Of a stretch of 21,149 nt of DNA, positions 13,655 to 21,149 are shown piece by piece. The notes below the pieces were generated by a model. It saw only the letters and a program-made list of their open reading frames with translations. It had not been told where the DNA came from and searched no databases. This DNA comes from Bacteroidales bacterium. Lineage in GTDB: Bacteria; Bacteroidota; Bacteroidia; Bacteroidales; UBA932. Within the stretch, counting starts at the first letter, position 1. The number at the start of each line of letters is the position of its first letter. The stretch lies in contig VSOK01000044.1 of assembly GCA_009774765.1 (NCBI GenBank), positions 1 through 21,149 on the forward strand, in the 5' to 3' direction. Position numbers and translations under genes: made by a program.

Positions 13655-15181
13655 TCAAAAACCGGAATTGTTTTTTATATTAGGGTTCTCATATATTGCA
13701 GACTGGGGTATGGCATAAAGTATATGCTTTTCTTCCGCCATTACCTTCCCTCTTTCACGGGCGTTGGAAATCAGCTTGCCGTGCCTTATCAGATCCGGCC
13801 GCCTCATACCCTCCCAGCAGAATTCCCAGCCTCTCTCGGCAAGAATTATGTCCCTGAACACATCCTTGTCACCGATTGCATCTATCTCTTTCTGATAACC
13901 GCTGCCGTCATAATTGTCAAAAGCCCGCGACCTTATCGAATGAAGAAGCTGTTTTGCCTCATCAACAGGACCATAAAGTTCATTGAGAGCTTCCGCCCTC
14001 GCAAGTATGACTTCAGCATACCTGTTGATGACATATTCGCTTGCATCCCATTGACCGGTAGTATTCGGGTTTTCCTGATATTTCATCGGCACGGCACCAG
14101 GTTTTCCGACATACTCTTTCCGAAGGTCCACCACCTTGCGCCCGTTCCAATACGATGCGAGCAGGGCATTCCGGCGTTTGTCTTTGGGATCATAAGAGTC
14201 ATAAAAATCCCACGGGACCAAAAAACCACCCCATCTGGTAAGCGGAACACCGTCCCTGGACACATAGTCAGCAGGCAGCGCGTGGGCAAGAAAGACATTC
14301 CCCAATCCTCCTACAGGGAAATTCGGAACAGGAAATATGACCTCCGAATTCCTCTGGTTTGAAGGAGACCATATAGACATATAATCTTTCTGCAAAGAAT
14401 ATTGGTTTTCCCTCTGCATCACAGATGTTATAGAGTCAACACGTTCCCACCATATCTTCGCCTTGTCCTTATTCCCGCTTCTGTAATGCATCTCCTGGCC
14501 GGCTTCATGAAGAAACAATTTAAGCAGATACATCTGCGCTATCCCTTTTGTCATCCTGCCGTACTCCGATGACGCCAGCTCGGACGCCTTCTTGAGATGT
14601 TCCTGACACTCTTTAAGTTCACGTGCGACAAAGCCCACATACCATTCTACGGAAGGGCGTTCCGGCTGCCAGGAATCCGCCGCACCAGGATCAAGCGCGA
14701 TACCAGGATCCGAAACGATAGTGACCGGACCATACAAGTCATAAAGGTCATAAGCCCATATAGCCCTAAGGCATCGCAGTTCAGCCGTACACTGCCTTTT
14801 GAACGGAGCTGATATCTTAACCGGTTTCAAGCGTTCAATCAGGGATGTGGCCTTTGTAACAGCCGGCATCATCTCATTATAGAAAATCCCCATATCAGCA
14901 GTTTCGGCTTTCCACAGAAAATCCATCTGGACATCCCAGTTCCAGTTGCAGTCGCACTCATCCGTACACCCCACCTGCATAGTCAGCAAAGAACCCCAGG
15001 CGCAATTGTAGGCATTCCACCCGCCTCCGCGGAGTTCGTGGTAGATTCCCGTAACAGCCGCCTTCACATCATCTTCCGTGTTCAGGGCATTATACGGAGT
15101 CAGCTGGTCATATACATCCACATCAAGCCCGCAGGAATACACAACCGCAATTGCGGCAATCACATATATTATATTTCTCAT
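13655..15181 (-). CDS. susD: SusD/RagB family nutrient-binding outer membrane lipoprotein
   Basis: A 508-aa SusD homologue (lipobox VVYSC, Cys17). After the lipid anchor comes the usual acidic linker (LDVDVYDQLTPYNALNTEDDVKAAVTGIYHELRG), then helical TPR-like elements (CTAELRCLRAIWAYDLYDLYGPV). The typical C-terminal family block is present (YVINRYAEVILARAEALNELYGPVDEAKQLLHSIRSRAF ... GWEFCWEGMRRPDLIRHGKL). Length fits the family. It forms a lid over the SusC channel and binds the incoming glycan. It lies 12 bp after SusC. The ligand cannot be predicted. A double-Cys stretch (GCTDECDCNWNWD) near the N terminus is uncommon and may form a disulfide or metal site close to the binding face. Confidence 0.94.
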   Translation of the reverse strand: MRNIIYVIAAIAVVYSCGLDVDVYDQLTPYNALNTEDDVKAAVTGIYHELRGGGWNAYNCAWGSLLTMQVGCTDECDCNWNWDVQMDFLWKAETADMGIFYNEMMPAVTKATSLIERLKPVKISAPFKRQCTAELRCLRAIWAYDLYDLYGPVTIVSDPGIALDPGAADSWQPERPSVEWYVGFVARELKECQEHLKKASELASSEYGRMTKGIAQMYLLKLFLHEAGQEMHYRSGNKDKAKIWWERVDSITSVMQRENQYSLQKDYMSIWSPSNQRNSEVIFPVPNFPVGGLGNVFLAHALPADYVSRDGVPLTRWGGFLVPWDFYDSYDPKDKRRNALLASYWNGRKVVDLRKEYVGKPGAVPMKYQENPNTTGQWDASEYVINRYAEVILARAEALNELYGPVDEAKQLLHSIRSRAFDNYDGSGYQKEIDAIGDKDVFRDIILAERGWEFCWEGMRRPDLIRHGKLISNARERGKVMAEEKHILYAIPQSAIYENPNIKNNSGF

Positions 15182-15193
15182 TTGAATCTGGTT

Positions 15194-18100
15194 TTAAAAA
15201 GTTACATCTATACCGAACATATAGGTCCTCTGATTAGGATAACCGGCCTTGAAATCGGTTTCCGGGTCATTGCCGGTATATCCGGTTATTACAAAGGGAT
15301 TGGAAAAATCGACAAAAATCCTTGCCTTTGAAAAAACCTTCCCCACCCATCTTGACGGGAACGTGTAACCGAATGTTATGTTCTTACATCTTATGAACCA
15401 GGCATCTTCCCACAGATAATCGGAAGGCTGCGGATATACACTGACAAAACCAGACGGCAATTTTGAATCAGGATTATCTTTCGACCATCTGTCCTTCACC
15501 TCATACATCATATTCTGTCCGTTCAGGATACGTCGGATTTCAGGTATGGAATATTTGCCTCTTGTCGCATTGTTCACTATTCTGTCAAACATTCCATAAA
15601 AGAAAATGCTAAGATCAAAGCCCTTGTACTCGAACACATTTCCGAATCCTATGGAAAAACCGGGATCGTATGTTCCAAGATATACGATATCAGCCTCATC
15701 TATGATACCGTCAGGTCTTCCGAGATATTGTATGTTACCATTATCGTCAGTTACCAGATTGCCGAAGTCATCACGGACATATCCGTCAACATCCTTTACC
15801 TTGTATTGTCCCGGCAGAAGGGCAGGCATTGAAGACGGAGGCGTCTCTCCTATGCCGAGTATACCGTCTGAAATATAGCCGTAATGGGCCCTTATAGGGT
15901 CATCTGACTTCTGCCACGGTTTCAGTTCGTCTTCAGGATTGTGTTCTTTCCATCTGTCCCTGTAGCGCGTAAGCGTAAACTCCGTGTCCCACCTGAACGC
16001 ACCGACAAAATTACGGCTTCTTAGAGTCAGCTCCACTCCGGTACTTTTCGTTTTACCGATATTGGATGCCACCCGGCTTACCTCCATAAATGACTTCAGG
16101 GTTCTATAGCCGAGAAGATCCTTGATTTCCTTGTTGAAATACTCTACCGTTCCGCTCAAACGCTGTCCGAAAAATCCGAAATCAAGCCCAAGGTTCAATT
16201 CAGTGGTTGTCTCCCATTTAAGATCCGGATTCGCTATCTGCGATTTTGCCATACCTGTACTGACACCGCTGCCGAAGACATACTGGTGCCAGGCAGACGT
16301 ATAGTATTCAAACGCGTTATTGCCGATATTGCTGTTTCCTGTCTGTCCGAAACTTAGCCTGAGCTTGAGATCAGACAGAGGCTTGAAATCCCTCAGGAAA
16401 TTTTCATTGTTGATACGCCACGCAAATGCTCCCGAAGGGAAAAATCCATACCTGTTGTTCGCACCGAATTTGCTTGACCCGTCAACGCGCATCGTAAATG
16501 TAAACAGATACCTGTCCAAAAGATTATAATTGACCCTTCCGAAATATGACACAAGCACAGTCCTGGACTTGTCCGAACTTACTGTGGGCCTCTGGTTTTC
16601 ACCTGAGCCCAAAGAATTGTATTTATAGAGGTCAGTAAAAAACTGGGAATTGGATGCAGCCATACCCTCTGTCAAAAAATCCTGCCAGGAATATCCCGCA
16701 AGAAGATTAAGACGGTGCCTGCCGTCCACATCAAGACTGTAATGCAATGTGGCTTCAATCAGCTTGTCCTGACGGGAAGCCATACTTTTGCTGGCCTTTC
16801 CACCCTCCTGTCGTCCATATAACGTGGTCTTCGGCAAATACGCGTTTCTGGTGCCGGTCTGGTCGTCTATTCCGAGATTTAGACGCAGCTTAAGCCCCTT
16901 TATTATATCAGCCTGCACAAAAGCGTTGGCAAGAAGACGTTTGGTAGCCGTATAATCCTCTATTTCAAGCATAGACACAGGATTTGGGACCGTAGTCATC
17001 AAAGGACTTATGTTGTAGTTCCCGTCTTTGTCACGTACCGCCACCGTAGGGTCATACGACAAGGCCGAATTGAGCAGCCCGGAATTCTCAAAATCCTCCG
17101 TACCCAAAGGGATGTTGGATGATTTTATATAACTCTGAGAGGCATTTATCCCATAGGTAAATATCTTTCCTATCTTATGCTCAATATTTACACGGCCCGT
17201 ATATCTCGTGAAATCGGAGTTTCTGACAACACCGTTCTGATCGTAGAAATTGAATGATGCCATATATTTGAGACCTTTAGTCCCTCCGGCTACGGAAATG
17301 TTATGCTGGTGAATCATCCCGTCCTGCGTTACAAGATCATACCAGTCGGTTCCATCACCTGCATCCTTTATCTGCTGAGGAGTATACGGGAGGTTCATCC
17401 CTACAGTGACCGTGGACGGATCGGTATTGCCGTAAGGATATATCCTGTTGTCATAATACCATTTCTCTTCAGCGAATCTGTTCGCCTCTGCCATAAAGTC
17501 TGACGCATTCATCATAACAATCCTGTTTGCTATCTGCTGAATTCCGTAGTTCGCGCTATAGCTGACAACAGGCCTGCCTTCACGCCCTTTCTTTGTGGTG
17601 ATTATTATAACACCATTGGCGGCACGTGCACCGTATATGGCAGTAGAAGACGCGTCCTTAAGGATCTCTATGGAAGCTATATCATTAGGGTTCAAAGAAT
17701 TGAGAGGATTCCTTGAACCGAAATCAGAATATCTGTTGTCGCTTGCCGGCTCCACCCCGCTTGAACTGACAGGAAATCCGTCTATAATATAAAGCGGCTC
17801 ATTGCCGGCACCTGTAGATGCGGCGCCGCGCACAAGAATCTCCACACCGCCTCCAGGCTGGGCACTGGTCTGCACGGCACTCACTCCGGCGGCACGCCCT
17901 GACAGCATATGCGCAATCGAAGTATTGGACGACATAGGAAGGTCTCCGGGTTTTACCGATGCCACCGCTCCGGTCAGATCGCTTTTCTTCATTTCTCCAT
18001 AACCTATGACAACCACTTCATCCAGTCCGTTCAGCTGTTCATTGAGGACTACGTCAATACCGGAAGACTTCCCCACCACAATATCCACGCTCTCATACCC

Positions 18101-18607
18101 AAGACTTGAAAACGACAACGTATCACCGGCCGATACCTCTATGGAATAATTGCCGTCCATATCGCTGACCGTTCCGATATGCGAACCTCTTACAAGCACT
18201 CCGGCTCCCATAACCGGATCACCAGAAAAATCCGTGATTTTTCCTTTTACGACGGTATTTGCCTGCCTGTCAGGAGTCTTTCCTGTCTTGATTCTGGAAA
18301 TCCTGACCATCTTTCCGTTTATTTCAAAACCGACAGGCTGCCCTTTGAAAATCACTTCAAGTACAGAAAGAAGAGGCGCGGATTCGAACTCCGCATCAAC
18401 CCTTGCCTCAAGGTCGACATCAGATGTCTTAAAGACAAACGACAGACCGTCTTCATTTTTCAACTGTTCCAATGCCTGCTCAACCGACACACCGTCAAAC
18501 CTGACCGTTATGTCCTGGGCATAAGTCTTTGCCGCGAAAAAAAGCAGCAACGCCGGGACAAGCCATCCGTATAGAGGACGCCAAGCACATTCTGATTTAC
18601 AAAACAT
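15194..18607 (-). CDS. susC: SusC/RagA TonB-linked outer membrane transporter with STN domain
   Basis: An 1137-aa TonB-dependent transporter. Signal peptide about 1-30. An STN (secretin/TonB N-terminal) domain at about 32-105 (ITVRFDGVSVEQALEQLKNEDGLSFVF ... FEINGKMVRI) marks it as a signal-transducing transporter. A carboxypeptidase-regulatory-like beta domain follows at about 119-190 (VVKGKITDFSGDPVMGAGVLV). Then come the SusC hallmark DEVVVIGYGEMKKSDLTGAV (196-214), the plug with SIEILKDASSTAIYGARAANGVIIITTKKG, and the 22-strand barrel to the C terminus (YMFGIDVTF). The STN domain pairs with the FecR protein encoded 27 bp upstream. Together with SusD it imports oligosaccharides. No promoter was seen in the 27-bp gap, so it may be read through from fecR. 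Confidence 0.95.
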   Translation of the reverse strand: MFCKSECAWRPLYGWLVPALLLFFAAKTYAQDITVRFDGVSVEQALEQLKNEDGLSFVFKTSDVDLEARVDAEFESAPLLSVLEVIFKGQPVGFEINGKMVRISRIKTGKTPDRQANTVVKGKITDFSGDPVMGAGVLVRGSHIGTVSDMDGNYSIEVSAGDTLSFSSLGYESVDIVVGKSSGIDVVLNEQLNGLDEVVVIGYGEMKKSDLTGAVASVKPGDLPMSSNTSIAHMLSGRAAGVSAVQTSAQPGGGVEILVRGAASTGAGNEPLYIIDGFPVSSSGVEPASDNRYSDFGSRNPLNSLNPNDIASIEILKDASSTAIYGARAANGVIIITTKKGREGRPVVSYSANYGIQQIANRIVMMNASDFMAEANRFAEEKWYYDNRIYPYGNTDPSTVTVGMNLPYTPQQIKDAGDGTDWYDLVTQDGMIHQHNISVAGGTKGLKYMASFNFYDQNGVVRNSDFTRYTGRVNIEHKIGKIFTYGINASQSYIKSSNIPLGTEDFENSGLLNSALSYDPTVAVRDKDGNYNISPLMTTVPNPVSMLEIEDYTATKRLLANAFVQADIIKGLKLRLNLGIDDQTGTRNAYLPKTTLYGRQEGGKASKSMASRQDKLIEATLHYSLDVDGRHRLNLLAGYSWQDFLTEGMAASNSQFFTDLYKYNSLGSGENQRPTVSSDKSRTVLVSYFGRVNYNLLDRYLFTFTMRVDGSSKFGANNRYGFFPSGAFAWRINNENFLRDFKPLSDLKLRLSFGQTGNSNIGNNAFEYYTSAWHQYVFGSGVSTGMAKSQIANPDLKWETTTELNLGLDFGFFGQRLSGTVEYFNKEIKDLLGYRTLKSFMEVSRVASNIGKTKSTGVELTLRSRNFVGAFRWDTEFTLTRYRDRWKEHNPEDELKPWQKSDDPIRAHYGYISDGILGIGETPPSSMPALLPGQYKVKDVDGYVRDDFGNLVTDDNGNIQYLGRPDGIIDEADIVYLGTYDPGFSIGFGNVFEYKGFDLSIFFYGMFDRIVNNATRGKYSIPEIRRILNGQNMMYEVKDRWSKDNPDSKLPSGFVSVYPQPSDYLWEDAWFIRCKNITFGYTFPSRWVGKVFSKARIFVDFSNPFVITGYTGNDPETDFKAGYPNQRTYMFGIDVTF

Positions 18608-18634
18608 CTGTTATTTATTATATGGTTAGTTTAT

Positions 18635-19639
18635 TCAATGGATTTCCACAATGCGACCTTTCCTGACGACTCTGACACGCTCATCCGCATCTATTACGGC
18701 AAGAATTTCATCGATATCTTCATTATTGACAAAAGCCATATAATAAGAGACCGTCTTAAGCGAATCGGTAGCTATGACAATATCCATATCGAATGTCCGT
18801 CCAAGCTGCCGGACAATATCTTCAAGCGGTTTGTTCCTGAAACAATATTTGTTGTCCTTCCAGGATTCATATTCATCCACCCTGAACGTATGACGGGACA
18901 ATACTCCTGAATTCTTGTCAAGAACGAGCATTTCTCCAGGGGAAAGCATTCGTTCCTGTTCCTCTCCGGTATCGGAACGGCAACAGAATGACACGGACCC
19001 TTCAAGAAGAGACAGTTCCAACTCGGAATCTTCCGGATATGATCTGAGATTGAATAAAGTGCCATATACTTTGGTAAGCGCACCTCCTGATTGCACTTCA
19101 AACGGATGCTTCCTGTCTGAAACGACATCAAACAGACCTTCTCCGTCAAAAAATACTTTACGCGTACGGCCGGAGAAAGTTTCCGGATAGATGATTCTGC
19201 TTCCCGAATTGAGCCACACTCCGGTCCCGTCAGGGAGAAATACCTGCTCTTTCACCCCTAAAGCGGCACTTTTCTCTATCCATACGACATCATCATCCGG
19301 GGAAAACCGTACAAACTGATAAACAGACAACACCATCAGAGGAATAAGCAGCACGGCCGCCGCACGCTGGAACCAGACAAGAGCATTTCCGCCTCTTTTT
19401 CGCGGAACAGCACCCATATTCTCCATACGGAGACGGAACGCCTCAAATGCCTCTTTTGTTTCCGCACCTCCATCCATAGAGACTTCCAGACTGTCCCATA
19501 ACGAACGCAGAAGCTCCGAAGCCCTGTCGCTTCCGCCATAAACAGAAAACCATTTTTCCACCCGTGCGGCTGTCTCAGAGTCGCAGCGATCGTAAAAATA
19601 GTCTTCCACAAGATTTTTGTCAATAAGCCCGATGTCCAT
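18635..19639 (-). CDS. FecR-family anti-sigma factor
   Basis: A 334-aa inner-membrane regulator. The N-terminal cytoplasmic part (about 1-87) should bind the sigma factor. One transmembrane helix lies at about 88-110 (LVWFQRAAAVLLIPLMVLSVYQFV). The periplasmic FecR domain (about 120-225) shows KEQVFLPDGTGVWLNSGSRIIYPETFSGRTRKVFFDGEGLFDV, HPFEV and GTLFNLR. The C-terminal DUF4974 domain, about 262-333 (FRNKPLEDIVRQLGRTFDMDIVI), is the expected contact for the SusC STN domain. Gene order sigma, fecR, susC is the classic trans-envelope carbohydrate sensor of Bacteroidetes. Confidence 0.93.
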   Translation of the reverse strand: MDIGLIDKNLVEDYFYDRCDSETAARVEKWFSVYGGSDRASELLRSLWDSLEVSMDGGAETKEAFEAFRLRMENMGAVPRKRGGNALVWFQRAAAVLLIPLMVLSVYQFVRFSPDDDVVWIEKSAALGVKEQVFLPDGTGVWLNSGSRIIYPETFSGRTRKVFFDGEGLFDVVSDRKHPFEVQSGGALTKVYGTLFNLRSYPEDSELELSLLEGSVSFCCRSDTGEEQERMLSPGEMLVLDKNSGVLSRHTFRVDEYESWKDNKYCFRNKPLEDIVRQLGRTFDMDIVIATDSLKTVSYYMAFVNNEDIDEILAVIDADERVRVVRKGRIVEIH

Positions 19640-19651
19640 ATCTACGCGATT

Positions 19652-19678
19652 TTGCCTTTAATACGTACAACAAGGCAA
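19652..19678. repeat. inverted repeat between sigma and fecR genes
   Basis: TTGCCTT at 19652-19658 pairs with AAGGCAA at 19672-19678 around a 13-base spacer that itself holds the palindrome TACGTA. It lies in the 77-bp gap between the ECF sigma gene and fecR, 12 bp before the fecR start. No T tract follows, so it is not a standard terminator. An operator or a leader hairpin is possible, as is chance. Confidence 0.3.
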
Positions 19679-19716
19679 GCACACGTAACGGAAATCAGAA
19701 AATCAAGAAGCTGTTT

Positions 19717-20274
19717 TTAAGAAATCAGGAAAATAAACAGAAAGAAAAGAAATTCGCCAAGTTTCCTCCTGATTTCAGCAAGGGCAAGACTGATATGCTT
19801 TTCCACTGTCCTTTTGGATATGCCGAGCCTGACGGCAATCTCATCATTACTGAGGAACTGCCATCTGCTCATACGGAAGACGAGCCTCCTCTGTTCAGGC
19901 ATAGCATCTACAGTCTCTCTCACTATCTCTTTTATCTCCTTAACGTTATATTCGGAATCAATTTCATATTTTCCGGACATCATCATACCGGCGTGCTCAA
20001 GATACCTTATGGTATACCCCCTGCTGCGGAAAGAATCGGCTATCTCATTGCGGACAATTGTAAATATATAGCTGTCAATGGATTTGTCCGGAACAAGATT
20101 TTCACGTCCGATCCATATCTTCATAAATACGTTCTGGGCTATATTTTCCGCCATATCCATCTGTTTGACAAAGCCGAAAGCGAAATTGCGTACCTTAAGA
20201 TAATATTGGTTGAAAAGATGCTCAAAGGCATTGATGTTTCCTTTTCTGATATTTTCTATAATGCTTTTTTCCAT
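19717..20274 (-). CDS. ECF-type RNA polymerase sigma factor
   Basis: A 185-aa sigma-70 family ECF factor. The sigma-2 region lies at about 12-80 (NAFEHLFNQYYLKVRNFAFGFVKQMDMAENIAQNVFMKIW). The sigma-4 helix-turn-helix lies at about 120-170 (MPEQRRLVFRMSRWQFLSNDEIAVRLGISKRTVEKHISLALAEIRRKL). The C terminus ends in an odd hydrophobic tail, EFLFFLFIFLIS. The ATG at 20274 is chosen because a GTG at 20334 would overlap the recQ stop region and adds residues without family similarity. It starts 7 bp after recQ, so it may be co-transcribed with recQ or use a promoter inside it. Expected role: to direct RNA polymerase to the locus promoters when FecR releases it. Confidence 0.93.
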   Translation of the reverse strand: MEKSIIENIRKGNINAFEHLFNQYYLKVRNFAFGFVKQMDMAENIAQNVFMKIWIGRENLVPDKSIDSYIFTIVRNEIADSFRSRGYTIRYLEHAGMMMSGKYEIDSEYNVKEIKEIVRETVDAMPEQRRLVFRMSRWQFLSNDEIAVRLGISKRTVEKHISLALAEIRRKLGEFLFFLFIFLIS

Positions 20275-20281
20275 AGGTTTC

Positions 20282-21149
20282 CTAATCGTTGTCAAGTTTG
20301 TCCCGGAGATCGTCAAGGCGGCTGCGCGTATCACGGCAGATATCGCAGGTGCCGCAGTCTGAGCTTTCTTCCTGTCCGAAATATTTCAGCAGGAAACGGC
20401 TTCTGCACTGGTCCTCCTCGGTCACATAATCGATCATCTCCTGGATTCTTGCGTGGGCCGTATCCTTCAGCCTCCCGTAACGCTCGGGCATAAGGTTCAC
20501 ATTCTTTGGCCTGAGGCGGTCGTGATGGAGATAGATTACAGTGGCCCGGTCGCAAGGGATATACCTAATTATGTGCTCTACCGAAAGTTTGTACAGCGTC
20601 TGCCTGAGATGCGGCACAGTCATTCCTGACCGCGCGGAGACATATTCTTCATCAATAGGTACGGGGAATGAAAACAGCCCCGTATAATTGCGCATAAGCG
20701 TCTCCAGCACAATTCCCATTTCCGGCTCCGGAAGCTCCAGTCCGTAAAGAGCTGTCCTGTCGACCGTTATACAGACTTTCGTATTGACATCTATGTCCTC
20801 CATAAGCGTCCAATGGCCGGCTTTCTCGATATATCTGACGGCATAATAAGCTGACGAACGGTTAAGGGAGTAGTGCCTGCAGAACCCGTTGAGGTCGAAT
20901 TTGATCTGACTGCCCTCCCCTGTATCGTATGGTATGCCATAAAACGTATGTACTTTATGATAGATGTCTTCTATATATTCCAGAGAAGGGAATGAAACGG
21001 TCTCTATCTGATGAAGGCGGCGTATGTCGCTGCTGTTCCACAGCAGCACGGCAAACGAACGTCTGCCGTCGCGGGGGGGCCCGGCCGGCGCCGGGGAAGA
21101 AGCACCGGTGGGATCACGCGCCACAAAAAAACACACACACCAAACCAAC
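20282..21149 (-). CDS. recQ: RecQ-family ATP-dependent DNA helicase, C-terminal part (5' end outside window)
   Basis: The C-terminal half of a RecQ-type helicase. Reliable similarity starts at RDGRRSFAVLLWNSSDIRRL, the end of helicase motif VI and the following segment. A winged-helix-like region follows (FDLNGFCRHYSLNRSSAYYAVRYIEKAGHW). Near the end comes a zinc-binding cluster, CRSRFLLKYFG ... DCGTCDIC, with four cysteines. The order winged-helix before zinc cluster, with no HRDC domain, matches a RecQ branch common in Bacteroidota. RecQ unwinds DNA in the 3'-5' direction in repair and recombination. The frame opens at the window edge only through a TTG and has no true start here. The last 75-80 bases (about 21073-21149) do not give the expected EAGRAGRDG sequence and look corrupted. 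It is not part of the sugar locus but abuts it. Confidence 0.85.
   Translation of the reverse strand, partial: LVWCVCFFVARDPTGASSPAPAGPPRDGRRSFAVLLWNSSDIRRLHQIETVSFPSLEYIEDIYHKVHTFYGIPYDTGEGSQIKFDLNGFCRHYSLNRSSAYYAVRYIEKAGHWTLMEDIDVNTKVCITVDRTALYGLELPEPEMGIVLETLMRNYTGLFSFPVPIDEEYVSARSGMTVPHLRQTLYKLSVEHIIRYIPCDRATVIYLHHDRLRPKNVNLMPERYGRLKDTAHARIQEMIDYVTEEDQCRSRFLLKYFGQEESSDCGTCDICRDTRSRLDDLRDKLDND

Noticed and set aside
17970..18000. SusC residues DLTGAV look like a flavinylation motif (D..TGA) next to an ApbE gene
   Set aside because: This is the standard SusC hallmark KxDLTGAV after the TonB-box-like segment, found in thousands of SusC proteins without flavin.
20275..20334. GTG start adding 20 residues to the ECF sigma factor
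   Set aside because: The extension overlaps the end of recQ, and the family similarity begins at the ATG at 20274.
21121..21149. A and AC runs resembling a microsatellite or adaptor
   Set aside because: They lie at the window end directly after a corrupted helicase motif and are better explained by sequencing or assembly error.

Overview
The window reads as a chromosomal piece of a gut-type member of the Bacteroidota, probably Bacteroidales. The grounds are a SusC/SusD pair, a FecR/ECF-sigma unit with a matching STN domain on SusC, many Bacteroidetes-type lipoproteins, weak Shine-Dalgarno sequences and TAnnTTTG-like -7 promoter boxes. Most of it is a polysaccharide/glycoside utilization locus (about 1238-20274) between two housekeeping genes at its left edge (MtaB-like methylthiotransferase end, PhnP-like metallo-hydrolase) and a RecQ helicase at its right edge. 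No tRNA, rRNA, CRISPR array, transposase or integrase was seen. No stretch over 300 bases lacks a gene.

Layout. (1) 1-1229, + strand: the 3' end of mtaB and an MBL-fold hydrolase. (2) 1238-8425, - strand: a tight six-gene operon read leftwards. In transcription order it holds a 665-aa secreted six-hairpin-like protein, a secreted tandem DUF1080 (3-keto-disaccharide hydrolase family) protein, a Tat-exported Gfo/Idh/MocA oxidoreductase, an 80-aa two-helix membrane protein, an ApbE-like FAD:protein FMN transferase, and a second Tat-like/lipoprotein Gfo/Idh/MocA oxidoreductase. (3) 8567-9493, + strand: a divergent secreted GH43 enzyme, sharing a 141-bp promoter region with operon 2. (4) 9517-9567: a strong bidirectional hairpin terminator. 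(5) 9567-20274, - strand: ECF sigma factor, FecR anti-sigma, SusC with STN domain, SusD, a SusE-position lipoprotein with a FISUMP domain, GH27 and a DUF4091/GH123-like lipoprotein. (6) 20282-21149, - strand: the C-terminal part of RecQ, running off the window through visibly degraded sequence.

How it may work together (inference). SusC/SusD and the FISUMP lipoprotein capture a glycan or glycoside at the surface. SusC signals its presence through FecR to the ECF sigma factor. GH27, GH43 and the DUF4091 protein trim side chains. In the periplasm, two exported Gfo/Idh/MocA oxidoreductases and the DUF1080 protein could run a 3-keto-glycoside route (oxidise C3-OH, then cleave the activated glycosidic bond) instead of plain hydrolysis. 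The unusual part is the ApbE-like flavinyl transferase plus tiny membrane protein placed between the two oxidoreductases. They suggest, but do not prove, a flavin-based electron link for re-oxidising the cofactor of the exported dehydrogenases.
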